A stretch of 64,000 bases of DNA, from the NCBI RefSeq assembly GCF_000425445.1, contig NZ_KE384379.1, forward strand, positions 248,001 through 312,000, in the 5' to 3' direction. Below, in pieces: positions 45,391 through 54,504 of the stretch; position 1 is the first letter of the stretch, and every line of letters begins with the position of its first letter. The notes under the pieces are model-generated. The model did not search any database. It was not told the DNA's origin and saw nothing but the letters and a program-made list of their open reading frames with translations. Position numbers and translations under genes: made by a program. Source of the stretch: Flavobacterium denitrificans DSM 15936. Lineage in GTDB: Bacteria > Bacteroidota > Bacteroidia > Flavobacteriales > Flavobacteriaceae.

Positions 45391-45475
45391 AGTTGCAAAG
45401 GCTCAGAGGGACAAAGTTTAGCTGTTTCATATTTTTTTTTCTTTGAAACTCTGTTACTTTGTCCCTTTGAATCTT
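45391..45475. repeat. Short repeat between the helicase and ligase genes
   Basis: AGGTTCAAAGTTGCAAAGGC and a weak inverted partner (AAACTCTGTTACTTTGTCCC) near 45445-45465 form a hairpin-like block within an otherwise tight gene cluster. It may act as an attenuator or just be a scattered intergenic repeat. Confidence 0.5.
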
Positions 45476-47077
45476 TTACGAAATCATACTTTTTAAATCT
45501 TCAATAGAATTGGCTTCTTCTATTTTTTTGTCTTGTCGCCATCTCAAAATCCTTGGAAATCTTGTTGCGATTCCGCTTTTATGTCTTTTGGAAAGTGAGA
45601 TTCCTTCAAAACCAATTTCAAAAACCAATTGTGGCGTTACACTTCGAACCGGACCAAAACGTTCTAAAGTATTCTTCTTTATAAAATCATCTACTTTCCT
45701 GAATTCAGCATCGGTTAAACCGGAATAGGCTTTCGCGAAAGTGACGAGTTCTTTTTCTCCGTTTTCATTATTCTGCCAAAGTGCGAAAGTATAATCGGTA
45801 AATAAATTCGAGCGTCGTCCGTGTCCGCGCATGGCGTAGGTCAAAACAGCATCAATTACAAGAGGTTCAATTTTCCATTTCCACCAATCGCCTTTTTTTC
45901 TTCCAACTTGGTACGGCGAATTGTTGCGTTTTATCATTAAACCTTCACTTTTCATTTCGCGGGCGCGTTCTCTTTCTTTTGTAATATCTTCCCAAGAAGT
46001 TAAAGCAACTCGTTTTGAAAGTTGAAATGTTGCCGTAAAATCTTTTATTTCATCGTATAAATCTTCTAACAATTTTCTTCTTTCTATATACGGTAAATTT
46101 CGAATGTCTTTTCCTTCCCATTCTAAAATATCGTATGCTTTTAAAATTACGGGAACTTTTTCCAGCAAATTTGACGATATTGTTTTGCGTCCAATTCTGG
46201 CTTGTAAATCATTGAAAGTACCAATTTCATTTTCTGGAAAAGCTAAAATTTCTGCATCAATTACGGTTCCGTTTGGAATCAATCCGACGAAAGATTTAAA
46301 CTCCGGATATTTATCGGTAACTAACTCCTCGCCTCTTGACCAAACGTAAATCTCGCTTTCGCGGATGATGGTCTGTGACCGAATTCCGTCCCATTTGTGT
46401 TCGATCGACCAATCTTCGGGATTTCCTAAATCTTCGACTTCACCTTCAATTGGGTACGCCAAATAAAACGGATACGGTTTTGATAAATAATCGGAACTTT
46501 TTTCATCCAAAATCAATTCCTGAAAAGTAATCGTATTCGGATTCCAATTTCCCATTAATTTATAAGCCAAAGCATCTTCATCTACATTTTCCGCTTTTGA
46601 TAACGCTCTTGTCATTAATTTTTGGCTTACGCCGATTCTGAAACTTCCGGTAATTAATTTGGTAAAAACGAAGCGTTCGTAATAATTTAGAGCAACCCAA
46701 TTTTCATGTAGATATTCTTTTTTCTCCGAATCGGTTTTCTTTTTTAAGGCAATAATTTCCTGTAGAAATTCGGTTAAACTTTTATCAGAATGTTCTTTTG
46801 TGGTTGGAATTATAAGTGCAATTGTTTCAGCCAAATCACCTACTATATGATAACTTTCTTCAAAAAGCCATAATGGAATATTGGCTAATTCATTTGCCCA
46901 AAGTCTTAACAAAGTTGTATTAACCGGTCGCGCCGGACGACGATGCGAAAGAATGGCGATTGTCCATACTTTATCTTCTGGCGACGCATTTTTAAAATAC
47001 GTTGTCAGAGCATCGACTTTTACGTTCGTTTTATTTGAACTGTCCAGCGTTTTTATGAGTTGGGCGAAATTTTTCAT
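45476..47077 (-). CDS. ATP-dependent DNA ligase of the ligase-associated repair cluster
   Basis: The 533-residue enzyme is an ATP-dependent DNA ligase. It has an N-terminal DNA-binding domain (about 1-205), an adenylation domain with the nucleophile Lys in EHKWDGIRSQ at about residue 226 and EGLMIKRNNSPYQVGRKKGD for motifs IV and V (MKSEGLMIKRNN, WWKWK), and an OB-fold domain to about 530. It probably seals nicks during repair. It starts six bases from the exonuclease gene stop. NAD-dependent LigA, for replication, must be elsewhere. Confidence 0.93.
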   Translation of the reverse strand: MKNFAQLIKTLDSSNKTNVKVDALTTYFKNASPEDKVWTIAILSHRRPARPVNTTLLRLWANELANIPLWLFEESYHIVGDLAETIALIIPTTKEHSDKSLTEFLQEIIALKKKTDSEKKEYLHENWVALNYYERFVFTKLITGSFRIGVSQKLMTRALSKAENVDEDALAYKLMGNWNPNTITFQELILDEKSSDYLSKPYPFYLAYPIEGEVEDLGNPEDWSIEHKWDGIRSQTIIRESEIYVWSRGEELVTDKYPEFKSFVGLIPNGTVIDAEILAFPENEIGTFNDLQARIGRKTISSNLLEKVPVILKAYDILEWEGKDIRNLPYIERRKLLEDLYDEIKDFTATFQLSKRVALTSWEDITKERERAREMKSEGLMIKRNNSPYQVGRKKGDWWKWKIEPLVIDAVLTYAMRGHGRRSNLFTDYTFALWQNNENGEKELVTFAKAYSGLTDAEFRKVDDFIKKNTLERFGPVRSVTPQLVFEIGFEGISLSKRHKSGIATRFPRILRWRQDKKIEEANSIEDLKSMIS

Positions 47078-47083
47078 TTACAT

Positions 47084-48136
47084 TTAATTTTCAGAAATAA
47101 TCGAAGTTTCATTTTGATCTATTTCTGCTTTATCCTCTTTTTCCATTTCGGCAGTTTCGCCTTCATATTGTGTTTTTTCGGTTCTGGCGTCGTAACCTAA
47201 TTCTCTTAAATATTTGGCAAAAATGTCGGTATAACCATGCGTACAGATTACACGTTCTGCACCAGTTGCTTTTACACTTTCCAGTAAAGAATGCCAATCA
47301 CAATGATCACTTAAAACAAAACCCTTATCGATGGCGCGTCTTCGTCTTGCGCCACGAAAAGCCATCCATCCGCTTGCTGCTCCAGTTACAAATGGTGTCA
47401 TTTTTCTAATCCAAATACTTCCGTGTGCACTTGGCGGAGCGAGAACAATATTTCCTAAAAGCGCTTCTCTTTTTGTTTCTCTGGTAATTAATTCGGTTGG
47501 AGGAAAATCAATCATTGGACGTAAAACATTGGTCATATTTTCGATTGCGCCGTGCGTATATATTTTTCCAATATTGGTATCTAAGTATTTTAAAAGTCTT
47601 TGCGCTTTTCCTAAAGAATAGCCAAACAGAATTGAAGTTCTGCCTTCTGCTTTATTTTCGGCCCACCAATTGTTGATTTCGGAAATAACTTCGGCTTGCG
47701 GTGTCCAGTTAAAAGCGGGCAATCCAAAAGTGCATTCGGTTATAAATGTGTCGCATTTTACGACTTCGTATGGAGTTGAAATTCCGTCGTCTTCGGTTTT
47801 ATAATCTCCGGTAAAAACCCAGACTTCGCCTTTGTGTTCGACCCTGATTTGTGAGCTTCCAATAATATGTCCGGAGGGATGAAGGGAAAATTTCACATTA
47901 TTGACTACAAAGGTTTCTCCCCATTCTTTTCCCGTTACATTTATTTCTCCTAACCGATGACGAATAATAGGAACATTAGTATTATGCGTAATATAATTTT
48001 GATGTCCCCAGCGCGCGTGATCAGCATGTCCGTGTGTAATGATCGCATTTTTTACAGGTCGCCACGGATCAAGATAAACATCGGCTTGCTGGCAATAAAT
48101 ACCTTTGTCATTAAAAGCTAAAAGCGGTATTTTCAT
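47084..48136 (-). CDS. Ligase-associated DNA damage response exonuclease
   Basis: The 350-residue protein is a metallo-beta-lactamase/beta-CASP nuclease (SNM1-like). Metal-binding motifs are HGHADHARWGH at about residue 36, FTGDYK at about 110 and DHCDWHS, with a THG block near the end (CTHGYTDIFAKY). It is the first gene of the exo - ligase - helicase - pdeM unit. I start at the ATG 48134-48136 (MKIPLLAFNDKG); the upstream part of the frame does not look coding. A TAAATTTG element (48173-48180 on the minus strand) lies 36 bases upstream. Confidence 0.93.
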   Translation of the reverse strand: MKIPLLAFNDKGIYCQQADVYLDPWRPVKNAIITHGHADHARWGHQNYITHNTNVPIIRHRLGEINVTGKEWGETFVVNNVKFSLHPSGHIIGSSQIRVEHKGEVWVFTGDYKTEDDGISTPYEVVKCDTFITECTFGLPAFNWTPQAEVISEINNWWAENKAEGRTSILFGYSLGKAQRLLKYLDTNIGKIYTHGAIENMTNVLRPMIDFPPTELITRETKREALLGNIVLAPPSAHGSIWIRKMTPFVTGAASGWMAFRGARRRRAIDKGFVLSDHCDWHSLLESVKATGAERVICTHGYTDIFAKYLRELGYDARTEKTQYEGETAEMEKEDKAEIDQNETSIISEN

Positions 48137-48252
48137 AGTAATAGAATTAAGACATTCTCTTTTGAAGCAACTCAAATTTAAAGCTTTATAGAATCACTAA
48201 TTTTACAACTTCACACAATTAGTTTATTAAATTACAACTTTTTAATATTGTA

Positions 48253-48286
48253 TTGTGATAAATTCAAATTATCATTTGTACTTTTG
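48253..48286 (+). promoter_or_regulatory. Promoter of pruA
   Basis: TTG (48253-48255) and TACTTTTG (48279-48286) are separated by 23 bases, at the long end for this promoter class. The pruA ATG is 42 bases downstream. Confidence 0.5.
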
Positions 48287-48328
48287 TAAAAAATTAAACA
48301 ATTCGTAAATTTTAAAATAATTTATCCC

Positions 48329-49954
48329 ATGTTAAAAGGATTCTTTCATGTACCAAAAGCGGTAAACGAGCCTGTAAAAAGCTACGCACCGAACTCACCA
48401 GAAAAAGCAGCTGTTCAGGCAGCGTACACCACAATGTGGAATTCTCAAATTGACGTTCCTTTACATATTGGAAGCGAAGAAATTAGAACTGGAAACACAA
48501 GAAATATTACAGCTCCTCACGATCACCAACACGTAGTTGGAAAATATCATTTAGCTGAAAAACAACATATTGAAAAAGCAATCGCTAATGCACTTGAATC
48601 AAGAAAAGCATGGGCAAACATGGCATGGGAACAACGTGCTGCTATTTTCTTAAAAGCTGCTGAACTTATCGCAGGACCATACAGAGCTCGTATTAACGCA
48701 GCAACAATGATTGGTCAGTCTAAAAATATTCACCAGGCAGAAATTGATGCTTCTTGTGAATTAATTGACTTTTTACGTTACAATGTTGAGTTCATGACTC
48801 AAATCTACAATGATCAGCCAAAATCAGATTCTTCTGTTTGGAATCGTGTAGAATACAGACCATTAGAAGGTTTTGTATACGCAATTACTCCATTCAACTT
48901 TACTGCTATCGCTGCAAACCTTCCTGCAAGCGCTGCAATGATGGGGAATGTTGTTGTTTGGAAACCAAGTGACAGCCAAGTATTTTCTACTAAAATCATT
49001 TTGGACGTTTTCAAAGAAGCTGGAGTTCCAGATGGCGTTATCAACGTAGTTTTTGGAGACGCTTTAATGATTACTGATACTGTTTTAGCAAGCCGTGATT
49101 TCGCTGGTGTTCACTTTACAGGTTCAACTCACGTATTTAAAGATATTTGGGCTAAAATTGGAGCAAACATCCACAATTACAAAACATACCCAAGAATCGT
49201 TGGTGAAACTGGTGGTAAAGATTTTATCATTGCTCATCCAAGCGCAAACGTAAAACAAGTAGTTACTGGAATTACTCGTGGAGCATTTGAATTCCAAGGA
49301 CAAAAATGTTCTGCAGCTTCTAGAGCTTATATTCCACAAAGTTTATGGCCGGCTGTAAAAGAACAATTAATTACTGACGTAAAATCGATGAAAATGGGTT
49401 CTCCAGAAGATTTTGGAAACTTTATTACGGCAGTTATTCACGAAGGCTCTTTTGATAAATTAGCTAGTTATATTGACCAAGCTAAAAAAGATGCTGATGC
49501 AGAAATCATCATTGGAGGAAATTACGATAAATCAGTTGGATACTTTATTGAGCCAACAGTTATTGTAACTACAAATCCTAAATATACTACAATGGAAACT
49601 GAGTTATTCGGACCAGTTATCACGATTTATGTTTACGAAGATGCAAAATGGGAAGAGACATTAGAATTAGTTGATACTACTTCTGAGTACGCTTTGACCG
49701 GAGCGGTTTTCAGCCAAGATCGTTATGCTATTGAAGTAGCTACAACTAAATTGCAAAATGCTGCTGGTAACTTCTACATCAACGACAAACCAACTGGAGC
49801 AGTTGTTGGAATGCAACCATTTGGTGGAGCAAGAGCTTCTGGAACTAACGACAAAGCAGGTTCTGCATTGAACTTATTACGTTGGGCTTCTCCAAGAACG
49901 ATCAAAGAAACGTTTGTAACTCCAGAAGATTACAGATATCCTTTCTTAAGATAA
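48329..49954 (+). CDS. pruA: L-glutamate gamma-semialdehyde dehydrogenase (1-pyrroline-5-carboxylate dehydrogenase)
   Basis: PruA oxidises pyrroline-5-carboxylate/glutamate semialdehyde to glutamate with NAD, the second step of proline breakdown. The 541-residue aldehyde dehydrogenase has the motif FTGSTHVFKDI, the glycine-rich and catalytic Glu ETGGKDF (about 285-296), the nucleophile Cys in FEFQGQKCSAASR at about residue 327, and the end signature PFGGARASGTNDKAGSALNL typical of this subfamily. The monofunctional length means that proline dehydrogenase is a separate gene, not in the window. A terminator follows at 50004-50032. Confidence 0.95.
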   Translation: MLKGFFHVPKAVNEPVKSYAPNSPEKAAVQAAYTTMWNSQIDVPLHIGSEEIRTGNTRNITAPHDHQHVVGKYHLAEKQHIEKAIANALESRKAWANMAWEQRAAIFLKAAELIAGPYRARINAATMIGQSKNIHQAEIDASCELIDFLRYNVEFMTQIYNDQPKSDSSVWNRVEYRPLEGFVYAITPFNFTAIAANLPASAAMMGNVVVWKPSDSQVFSTKIILDVFKEAGVPDGVINVVFGDALMITDTVLASRDFAGVHFTGSTHVFKDIWAKIGANIHNYKTYPRIVGETGGKDFIIAHPSANVKQVVTGITRGAFEFQGQKCSAASRAYIPQSLWPAVKEQLITDVKSMKMGSPEDFGNFITAVIHEGSFDKLASYIDQAKKDADAEIIIGGNYDKSVGYFIEPTVIVTTNPKYTTMETELFGPVITIYVYEDAKWEETLELVDTTSEYALTGAVFSQDRYAIEVATTKLQNAAGNFYINDKPTGAVVGMQPFGGARASGTNDKAGSALNLLRWASPRTIKETFVTPEDYRYPFLR

Positions 49955-50003
49955 TATTAGTTTAAAGTTTCAGGTTTAAAGTTATAAATCTGACTACAGA
50001 TAC

Positions 50004-50032
50004 AAAGCCGATTCTCTATAGGAATCGGCTTT
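50004..50032 (+). terminator. Terminator after pruA
   Basis: An 11-bp stem (50004-50014 with 50022-50032, AAAGCCGATTC) with a 7-base loop and a T-run. Confidence 0.85.
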
Positions 50033-50225
50033 TTAATTTTATGCTTTTAAATCAAATTATTTGTAGTCTTTTTCTTATACTATTGTATTTCAACCAATTA
50101 CAACTCTAAAAAAACTTATTCTATCATTTTTAAAACTTTTAGAAACAATTCATTATTAGGCATCAATATACATTTGCCCTGTTATAAAATAAACTGAAAA
50201 GAAAATTTAAAAGCGATAAAGAAAT

Positions 50226-50951
50226 ATGAAGAACTTGAATACGCCATCAATTATTTTAAAATCAAAATGCATTGGTCATCCAATCGACTTTAAATGGAAT
50301 AAAAAAAAGGCAGAACAATTTTTAGATTGCCTTGAAAGTAATGAAGATCTTGAAATTGCTTTATCCCATATTAACCACAAAGCTTCAGTCGCTTTGACTG
50401 CAGCATTATTAGAATGGGTGCTTTGCCGTTTTTCAGGATACAGCAAAGCCACCAATGATATTCAGGAACGCATTGAAGCATTATGGTGCTCTACAATAAA
50501 CCTAGAAAGCACAAACCCTTTAGAATTTGATTTAGATCTTAATTTCCCAACTTCGGACCACATCAACGGACCAATTTGGGTGGCGCTTATGACCGCTAGA
50601 ATGATTGATGTAAATTACAGAAAAGGAACTTATTTTATTCAGAACGAGCTTGCAGGATTAGTCCTTTTAGTGAGACACATTACCCCAAAAAAGAAAGTAT
50701 TTGATAAATGGTTTAATAAAATCGTTGTCGAATTGGGCCACTTTTATCCTTGCCCATACAAATATGACGAAAACAGAGACGAAGAAGACTTTTATGATTC
50801 ATCAAACGAACCGGCAATATGTAGAGAGTTTTTCTTTGATTCAGAATTTGAATATACCCCAGAAGCATCAAAAAATGCAGTGAATAATTTCATTAACAAT
50901 TTAGACTTCAATTCAAATCCATTTATTCACATATCTGAAAAAGCATCTTAA
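50226..50951 (+). CDS. Protein of unknown function
   Basis: The 241-residue protein has no signal peptide and no motif I know. It reads as mostly helical in the middle (ALSHINHKASVALTAALLEW, NDIQERIEALWCS) with several aromatic and acidic blocks (FDLDLNFPTSDHINGPIW, DRDEEDFYDSS). It is cytoplasmic by sequence. Its codon and base use look like the neighbours. It is flanked by a terminator on each side, so it is a single gene. It may belong to a family of undescribed Bacteroidota proteins; no function is proposed. Confidence 0.7.
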   Translation: MKNLNTPSIILKSKCIGHPIDFKWNKKKAEQFLDCLESNEDLEIALSHINHKASVALTAALLEWVLCRFSGYSKATNDIQERIEALWCSTINLESTNPLEFDLDLNFPTSDHINGPIWVALMTARMIDVNYRKGTYFIQNELAGLVLLVRHITPKKKVFDKWFNKIVVELGHFYPCPYKYDENRDEEDFYDSSNEPAICREFFFDSEFEYTPEASKNAVNNFINNLDFNSNPFIHISEKAS

Positions 50952-50973
50952 TTATAATTCATTTTAAAATGCA

Positions 50974-51017
50974 AAACCCGATAATACCACTGAAATCAAG
51001 TGATCATTATCGGGTTT
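50974..51017. terminator. Bidirectional terminator between the unknown gene and rsmG
   Basis: A 12-bp outer stem (AAACCCGATAAT at 50974-50985 with 51006-51017) encloses a second short stem CACT/AGTG. It serves two convergent genes. Confidence 0.8.
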
Positions 51018-51035
51018 GTTGTATTTATAACTATC

Positions 51036-51665
51036 TTACGGTTTGAACTTTAAAGGCAAATGCACCACTTTTTTTGTTTCAAAAAATTCATCTTCAAAAT
51101 AATCTGCCAAATCGTACAAAGTAGCATTTGGAAAATCTTTCAATTCTTCACTCAAATCACCTCCTTTTAAATAAAGAATTCCATTTTTTAAAGTATGCTT
51201 GTTCTGTTTTTTGATTTTATCTTTTATCCAAGAAACAAAGTCAGGCATATTAGTTACAGCGCGGCTAACAATAAAATCAAAATCGCCTTTAACCAATTCG
51301 GCACGTTTTTGTTCTGCCTTTACATTCTTTAATTCTAGTGCTTCAGCAACGCCCTGAACCACTCTAATTTTTTTAGCAATAACATCAATTAGATAAAAAC
51401 GTGTTTCAGGAAACAAAATCGCCAGTGGAATTCCGGGGAAACCACCACCTGTTCCAACATCCAAAACAGTAGTGCCTGGCTCAAATTTCATGATTTTTGC
51501 AATTCCCAACGAATGCAAAATGTGTTTTGTATATAAGGAATCAATGTCTTTACGTGAAATAACATTGATTTTTTCATTCCAATCGTGGTATAAAAAGTCT
51601 AATTGTTGAAATTGTTTGATTTGAAGATCGGTCAAATCAGGAAAATATTTCAATATCTCATCCAT
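51036..51665 (-). CDS. rsmG: 16S rRNA (guanine(527)-N(7))-methyltransferase RsmG
   Basis: RsmG (GidB) methylates G527 of 16S rRNA. The 209-residue protein has the SAM motif TTVLDVGTGGGFPGIPLAI at about 67-85, then YLIDVIAKKIRVVQGVAEAL and DFIVSRAVTNMPDFVSWI. The N-terminal helix with YHDWNEKINVISRKD is typical. On the minus strand TACTTTTG lies at 51682-51689 upstream, a possible -7 element. The family call is certain. Confidence 0.95.
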   Translation of the reverse strand: MDEILKYFPDLTDLQIKQFQQLDFLYHDWNEKINVISRKDIDSLYTKHILHSLGIAKIMKFEPGTTVLDVGTGGGFPGIPLAILFPETRFYLIDVIAKKIRVVQGVAEALELKNVKAEQKRAELVKGDFDFIVSRAVTNMPDFVSWIKDKIKKQNKHTLKNGILYLKGGDLSEELKDFPNATLYDLADYFEDEFFETKKVVHLPLKFKP

Positions 51666-51719
51666 TGCTGTAAATTTTTAACAAAAGTACTACTTTACGA
51701 TTGAAATATTTAACTCAAA

Positions 51720-51753
51720 TTTGCAAATTGAGAATTTATAATAATTACCTTTG
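51720..51753 (+). promoter_or_regulatory. Promoter of the desaturase gene
   Basis: TTTG (51720-51723), a 22-base spacer and TACCTTTG (51746-51753) fit the Bacteroidota promoter. The ATG at 51773 follows 19 bases later. Confidence 0.6.
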
Positions 51754-51772
51754 AAAACTATTTAAAATAATT

Positions 51773-52867
51773 ATGAATAACCCTGCACCTACATTTGCAA
51801 GACAAGACAATCTGAAGTTTTTCAGAACGCTTAACTCTCGCGTAAACAATTATTTCAAAGAAAATAATATTCAAAAAACTGGAAACTGGAAACTGCATCT
51901 AAAAGCTGTTATTCTTTTTGCTGTTTTTTTAACACCATACTTTTTGATCCTTACACTTGATATGCCATTTTGGGTAATGTTATTGTTATCTATCGTAATG
52001 GGCGTTGGAATGGCAGGCGTTGGAATGAACGTAATGCACGATGGAAATCACGGTTCTTACTCAAACAAAAGCTGGATTAATAAAATAATGGGGGGTACAA
52101 TTTATGTTTTGGCTGGAAATGTCTACAATTGGCAGGTTCAACATAACGTATTGCACCACACTTATACTAATATTCCTGGACACGATGAAGATTTAGATGC
52201 TGGACGCATCATTCGTTTCACAAAACACGCTGAATGGCATAGTTTTCACCGTTTTCAACATTATTACTCTGTTTTCTTATACGGATTATTGACTTTCAAT
52301 TGGGCAATTACAACCGATTTCAAACAAATGCGTAATTACCTTAAAAGAAAATTATCTTACGGCGAACCAAAAAGCCCTAAAATTCTTTGGACAACTTTAA
52401 TCATCACAAAAATCATCTACGCATCAATCTGGATTGTTTTACCAATTGTAATTGGAATTACATGGTGGAAAGTACTTCTTGGATTTTTTGTAATGCACTA
52501 TACAACAGGATTAATATTAAGTATAGTTTTCCAGTTAGCACACGTTGTTGACCACACAACCAATCCAGAGCCAAATGAATTAGGCGAAATGGACAATACT
52601 TGGGCCATTCATCAATTGTACACTACCACTAACTTTGCGCCTAAAAATGCTATCGTAAACTGGTATACAGGTGGATTAAATCATCAAATCGAGCATCATA
52701 TTTTTCCTAATATCAGTCACATTCACTATGGTAAAATTGCTAAAATCGTAAAAGAAACTGCAAAGGAATGTAACTTACCATATTACGAATATAAAACAAT
52801 GCGAAGTGCTGTTATTGCTCACTTCAAGCATTTACGAGAATTGGGAATGAAGCCAGAATTAGCATAA
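51773..52867 (+). CDS. Membrane fatty acid desaturase (acyl-lipid/acyl-CoA type)
   Basis: The 364-residue protein has four membrane segments and the three histidine boxes of the membrane desaturase family: HDGNHGSYS (about 93-101), HNVLHHTYTN (about 125-134) and NHQIEHHIFP (about 304-313). The last box, QxxHH with a Gln before it, is typical of front-end/delta-6-type or delta-5 enzymes, but the position of the double bond cannot be read from sequence. It would need a cytochrome or ferredoxin partner. It has a good promoter at 51720-51753 and likely helps adjust membrane fluidity. Confidence 0.9.
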   Translation: MNNPAPTFARQDNLKFFRTLNSRVNNYFKENNIQKTGNWKLHLKAVILFAVFLTPYFLILTLDMPFWVMLLLSIVMGVGMAGVGMNVMHDGNHGSYSNKSWINKIMGGTIYVLAGNVYNWQVQHNVLHHTYTNIPGHDEDLDAGRIIRFTKHAEWHSFHRFQHYYSVFLYGLLTFNWAITTDFKQMRNYLKRKLSYGEPKSPKILWTTLIITKIIYASIWIVLPIVIGITWWKVLLGFFVMHYTTGLILSIVFQLAHVVDHTTNPEPNELGEMDNTWAIHQLYTTTNFAPKNAIVNWYTGGLNHQIEHHIFPNISHIHYGKIAKIVKETAKECNLPYYEYKTMRSAVIAHFKHLRELGMKPELA

Positions 52868-52941
52868 AAACTAAAAAAATCTATTAATAATTAACCTTCC
52901 TTAAACAACACAGCAAATTTAAGGACATCAAAAATTTTATA

Positions 52942-54132
52942 ATGAATCATATTCTTTCGGACAGAATCAACAACCTTGCGACTTCGCAAACATTAGCAAT
53001 GGCTGCTTTGGCAAGAGAATTAAAAGCACAAGGAAAAGACATTATCAGTTTAAGTTTAGGCGAGCCTGATTTCAATACGCCAGACTTCATTAAAGAAGCG
53101 GTAAAAAAAGCAGTAGACGAAAATTACAGCACATATTCTCCAGTAGAAGGTTACCTTGAATTGAGAGAAGCAATCTGCAGAAAATTCAAAAGAGACAATG
53201 ATTTGGATTACAAACCAACTCAAATCGTAGTTTCTACAGGAGCAAAACAATCTTTATACAACATTGCACAAGTAATGTTAAACGACGGTGACGAGGTTAT
53301 CTTGCCGGCACCATACTGGGTTTCTTATTTCGAAATCGTAAAACTTTCTGGCGGAGTTCCGATTGAAGTTCCAACTTCAGTTGAAACAGATTTCAAAATG
53401 ACCCCAGAGCAATTAGAAGCTGCAATTACACCAAAAACAAAAATGATGTGGTTCTCTTCTCCTTGTAATCCTTCAGGTTCTGTTTACAGCAGAGAAGAAT
53501 TAACAGCATTGGCAAAAGTTTTAGAAAAACACCCAAATATTTACGTAGTTTCAGACGAAATCTATGAGCACATCAATTTCTCAGGAACTTTCTGCAGCAT
53601 CGGTTCAATTCCTGGAATGTTAGAAAAAACAATCACTGTAAACGGAGTTGCAAAAGCATTTGCAATGACAGGATACAGAATTGGTTACATTGGAGCACCA
53701 GAATTCATTGCAAAAGCATGTACAAAAATTCAGGGACAAGTAACATCTGGAGCAAATTCTGTGGCACAAAGAGCTACAATCACTGCAGTAGATGCTGATC
53801 CAAGTGTTTTAAACCATATGGTTGAGGCTTTCCACGGTCGTAGAGATTTAGTAGTTGGATTATTAAAAGAAATCCCAGGCGTAAAAATCAACGTTCCCGA
53901 AGGAGCATTCTACGTATTCCCAGACGTTTCTTCTTTCTTCGGAAAAACATTAAAAGGACACGAAATTAAAGATGCAAACGACGTTTCGATGTATCTTTTA
54001 GCTGAGGCAAACGTAGCAACAGTAACGGGAGACGCTTTCGGAAACCCGAACTGTATTCGTTTCTCTTATGCAACAAGCAACGACATCTTAAAAGAAGCAT
54101 TACGCAGAATCAAAGAAGCTTTGACTGCATAA
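52942..54132 (+). CDS. Pyridoxal phosphate-dependent aspartate/aromatic aminotransferase (class I)
   Basis: The 396-residue protein is a class I/II aminotransferase of the AspC/AspB group. PLP is held by the Lys of NGVAKAFAMTGYRIGY at about residue 236, and SSPCNPSGSVYSREEL, VVSDEIYEHINF and NCIRFSYATSNDIL are characteristic. It probably transfers the amino group between aspartate and 2-oxoglutarate, although AspB-like enzymes can act on other amino acids. It is preceded by a 74-base gap after the desaturase and followed by a terminator at 54152-54203. Confidence 0.9.
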   Translation: MNHILSDRINNLATSQTLAMAALARELKAQGKDIISLSLGEPDFNTPDFIKEAVKKAVDENYSTYSPVEGYLELREAICRKFKRDNDLDYKPTQIVVSTGAKQSLYNIAQVMLNDGDEVILPAPYWVSYFEIVKLSGGVPIEVPTSVETDFKMTPEQLEAAITPKTKMMWFSSPCNPSGSVYSREELTALAKVLEKHPNIYVVSDEIYEHINFSGTFCSIGSIPGMLEKTITVNGVAKAFAMTGYRIGYIGAPEFIAKACTKIQGQVTSGANSVAQRATITAVDADPSVLNHMVEAFHGRRDLVVGLLKEIPGVKINVPEGAFYVFPDVSSFFGKTLKGHEIKDANDVSMYLLAEANVATVTGDAFGNPNCIRFSYATSNDILKEALRRIKEALTA

Positions 54133-54151
54133 CAATATAATAAGTTTTATT

Positions 54152-54203
54152 AAAACGGCTTAAGGTTCAAAAGTTTCATCACTTTTATACTTTAAGCTGT
54201 TTT
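54152..54203 (+). terminator. Terminator after the aminotransferase gene
   Basis: A 12-bp stem (54152-54163 with 54192-54203, AAAACGGCTTAA, one G-T pair) with a 28-base loop that holds a small inner hairpin, followed by a T-run. Confidence 0.6.
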
Positions 54204-54216
54204 TTTTATGAAGTTA

Positions 54217-54320
54217 TTTTGGGCGTGCACCGCCGAAAAAGGCGGGTCGGGCTTTCGGCTATATCTTTTATTCCGCTCCGCTTCATAAAAGGATACCGCC
54301 TCAATCCCTCACGCAAACCG
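54217..54320. repeat. GC-rich intergenic repeat, copy 1
   Basis: In a 372-base gap (54133-54504) this GC-rich stretch begins TTTTGGGCGTG and ends with TCCCTCACGCAAACCG. The copy at 57157-57256 begins and ends the same way but differs in the middle. Downstream, 54355-54391 (ATCTGCTAAATCTGCGAGAG) resembles 57440-57474. No gene is evident in the rest of the gap. Confidence 0.75.
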
Positions 54321-54504
54321 TAAAACGAAAATATTCATTTTCAAAAGAAAAAAATCCCCGAGATCTGCTAAATCTGCGAGAGAAAAATTTTTACTTTCAA
54401 AATTCCCATTCTACAATATTATAAAACCACACATCTAATCCTGTAAAACATAACACCTTATAAGTTCTGAAATTTGTAATGTATTAATTAAAAAACTATT
54501 AGTC

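Noticed and set aside
42275..48136. Helicase-nuclease-ligase group as a phage defence island
   Set aside because: Its four members match the conserved ligase-associated DNA repair cluster and there is no restriction or toxin gene nearby.
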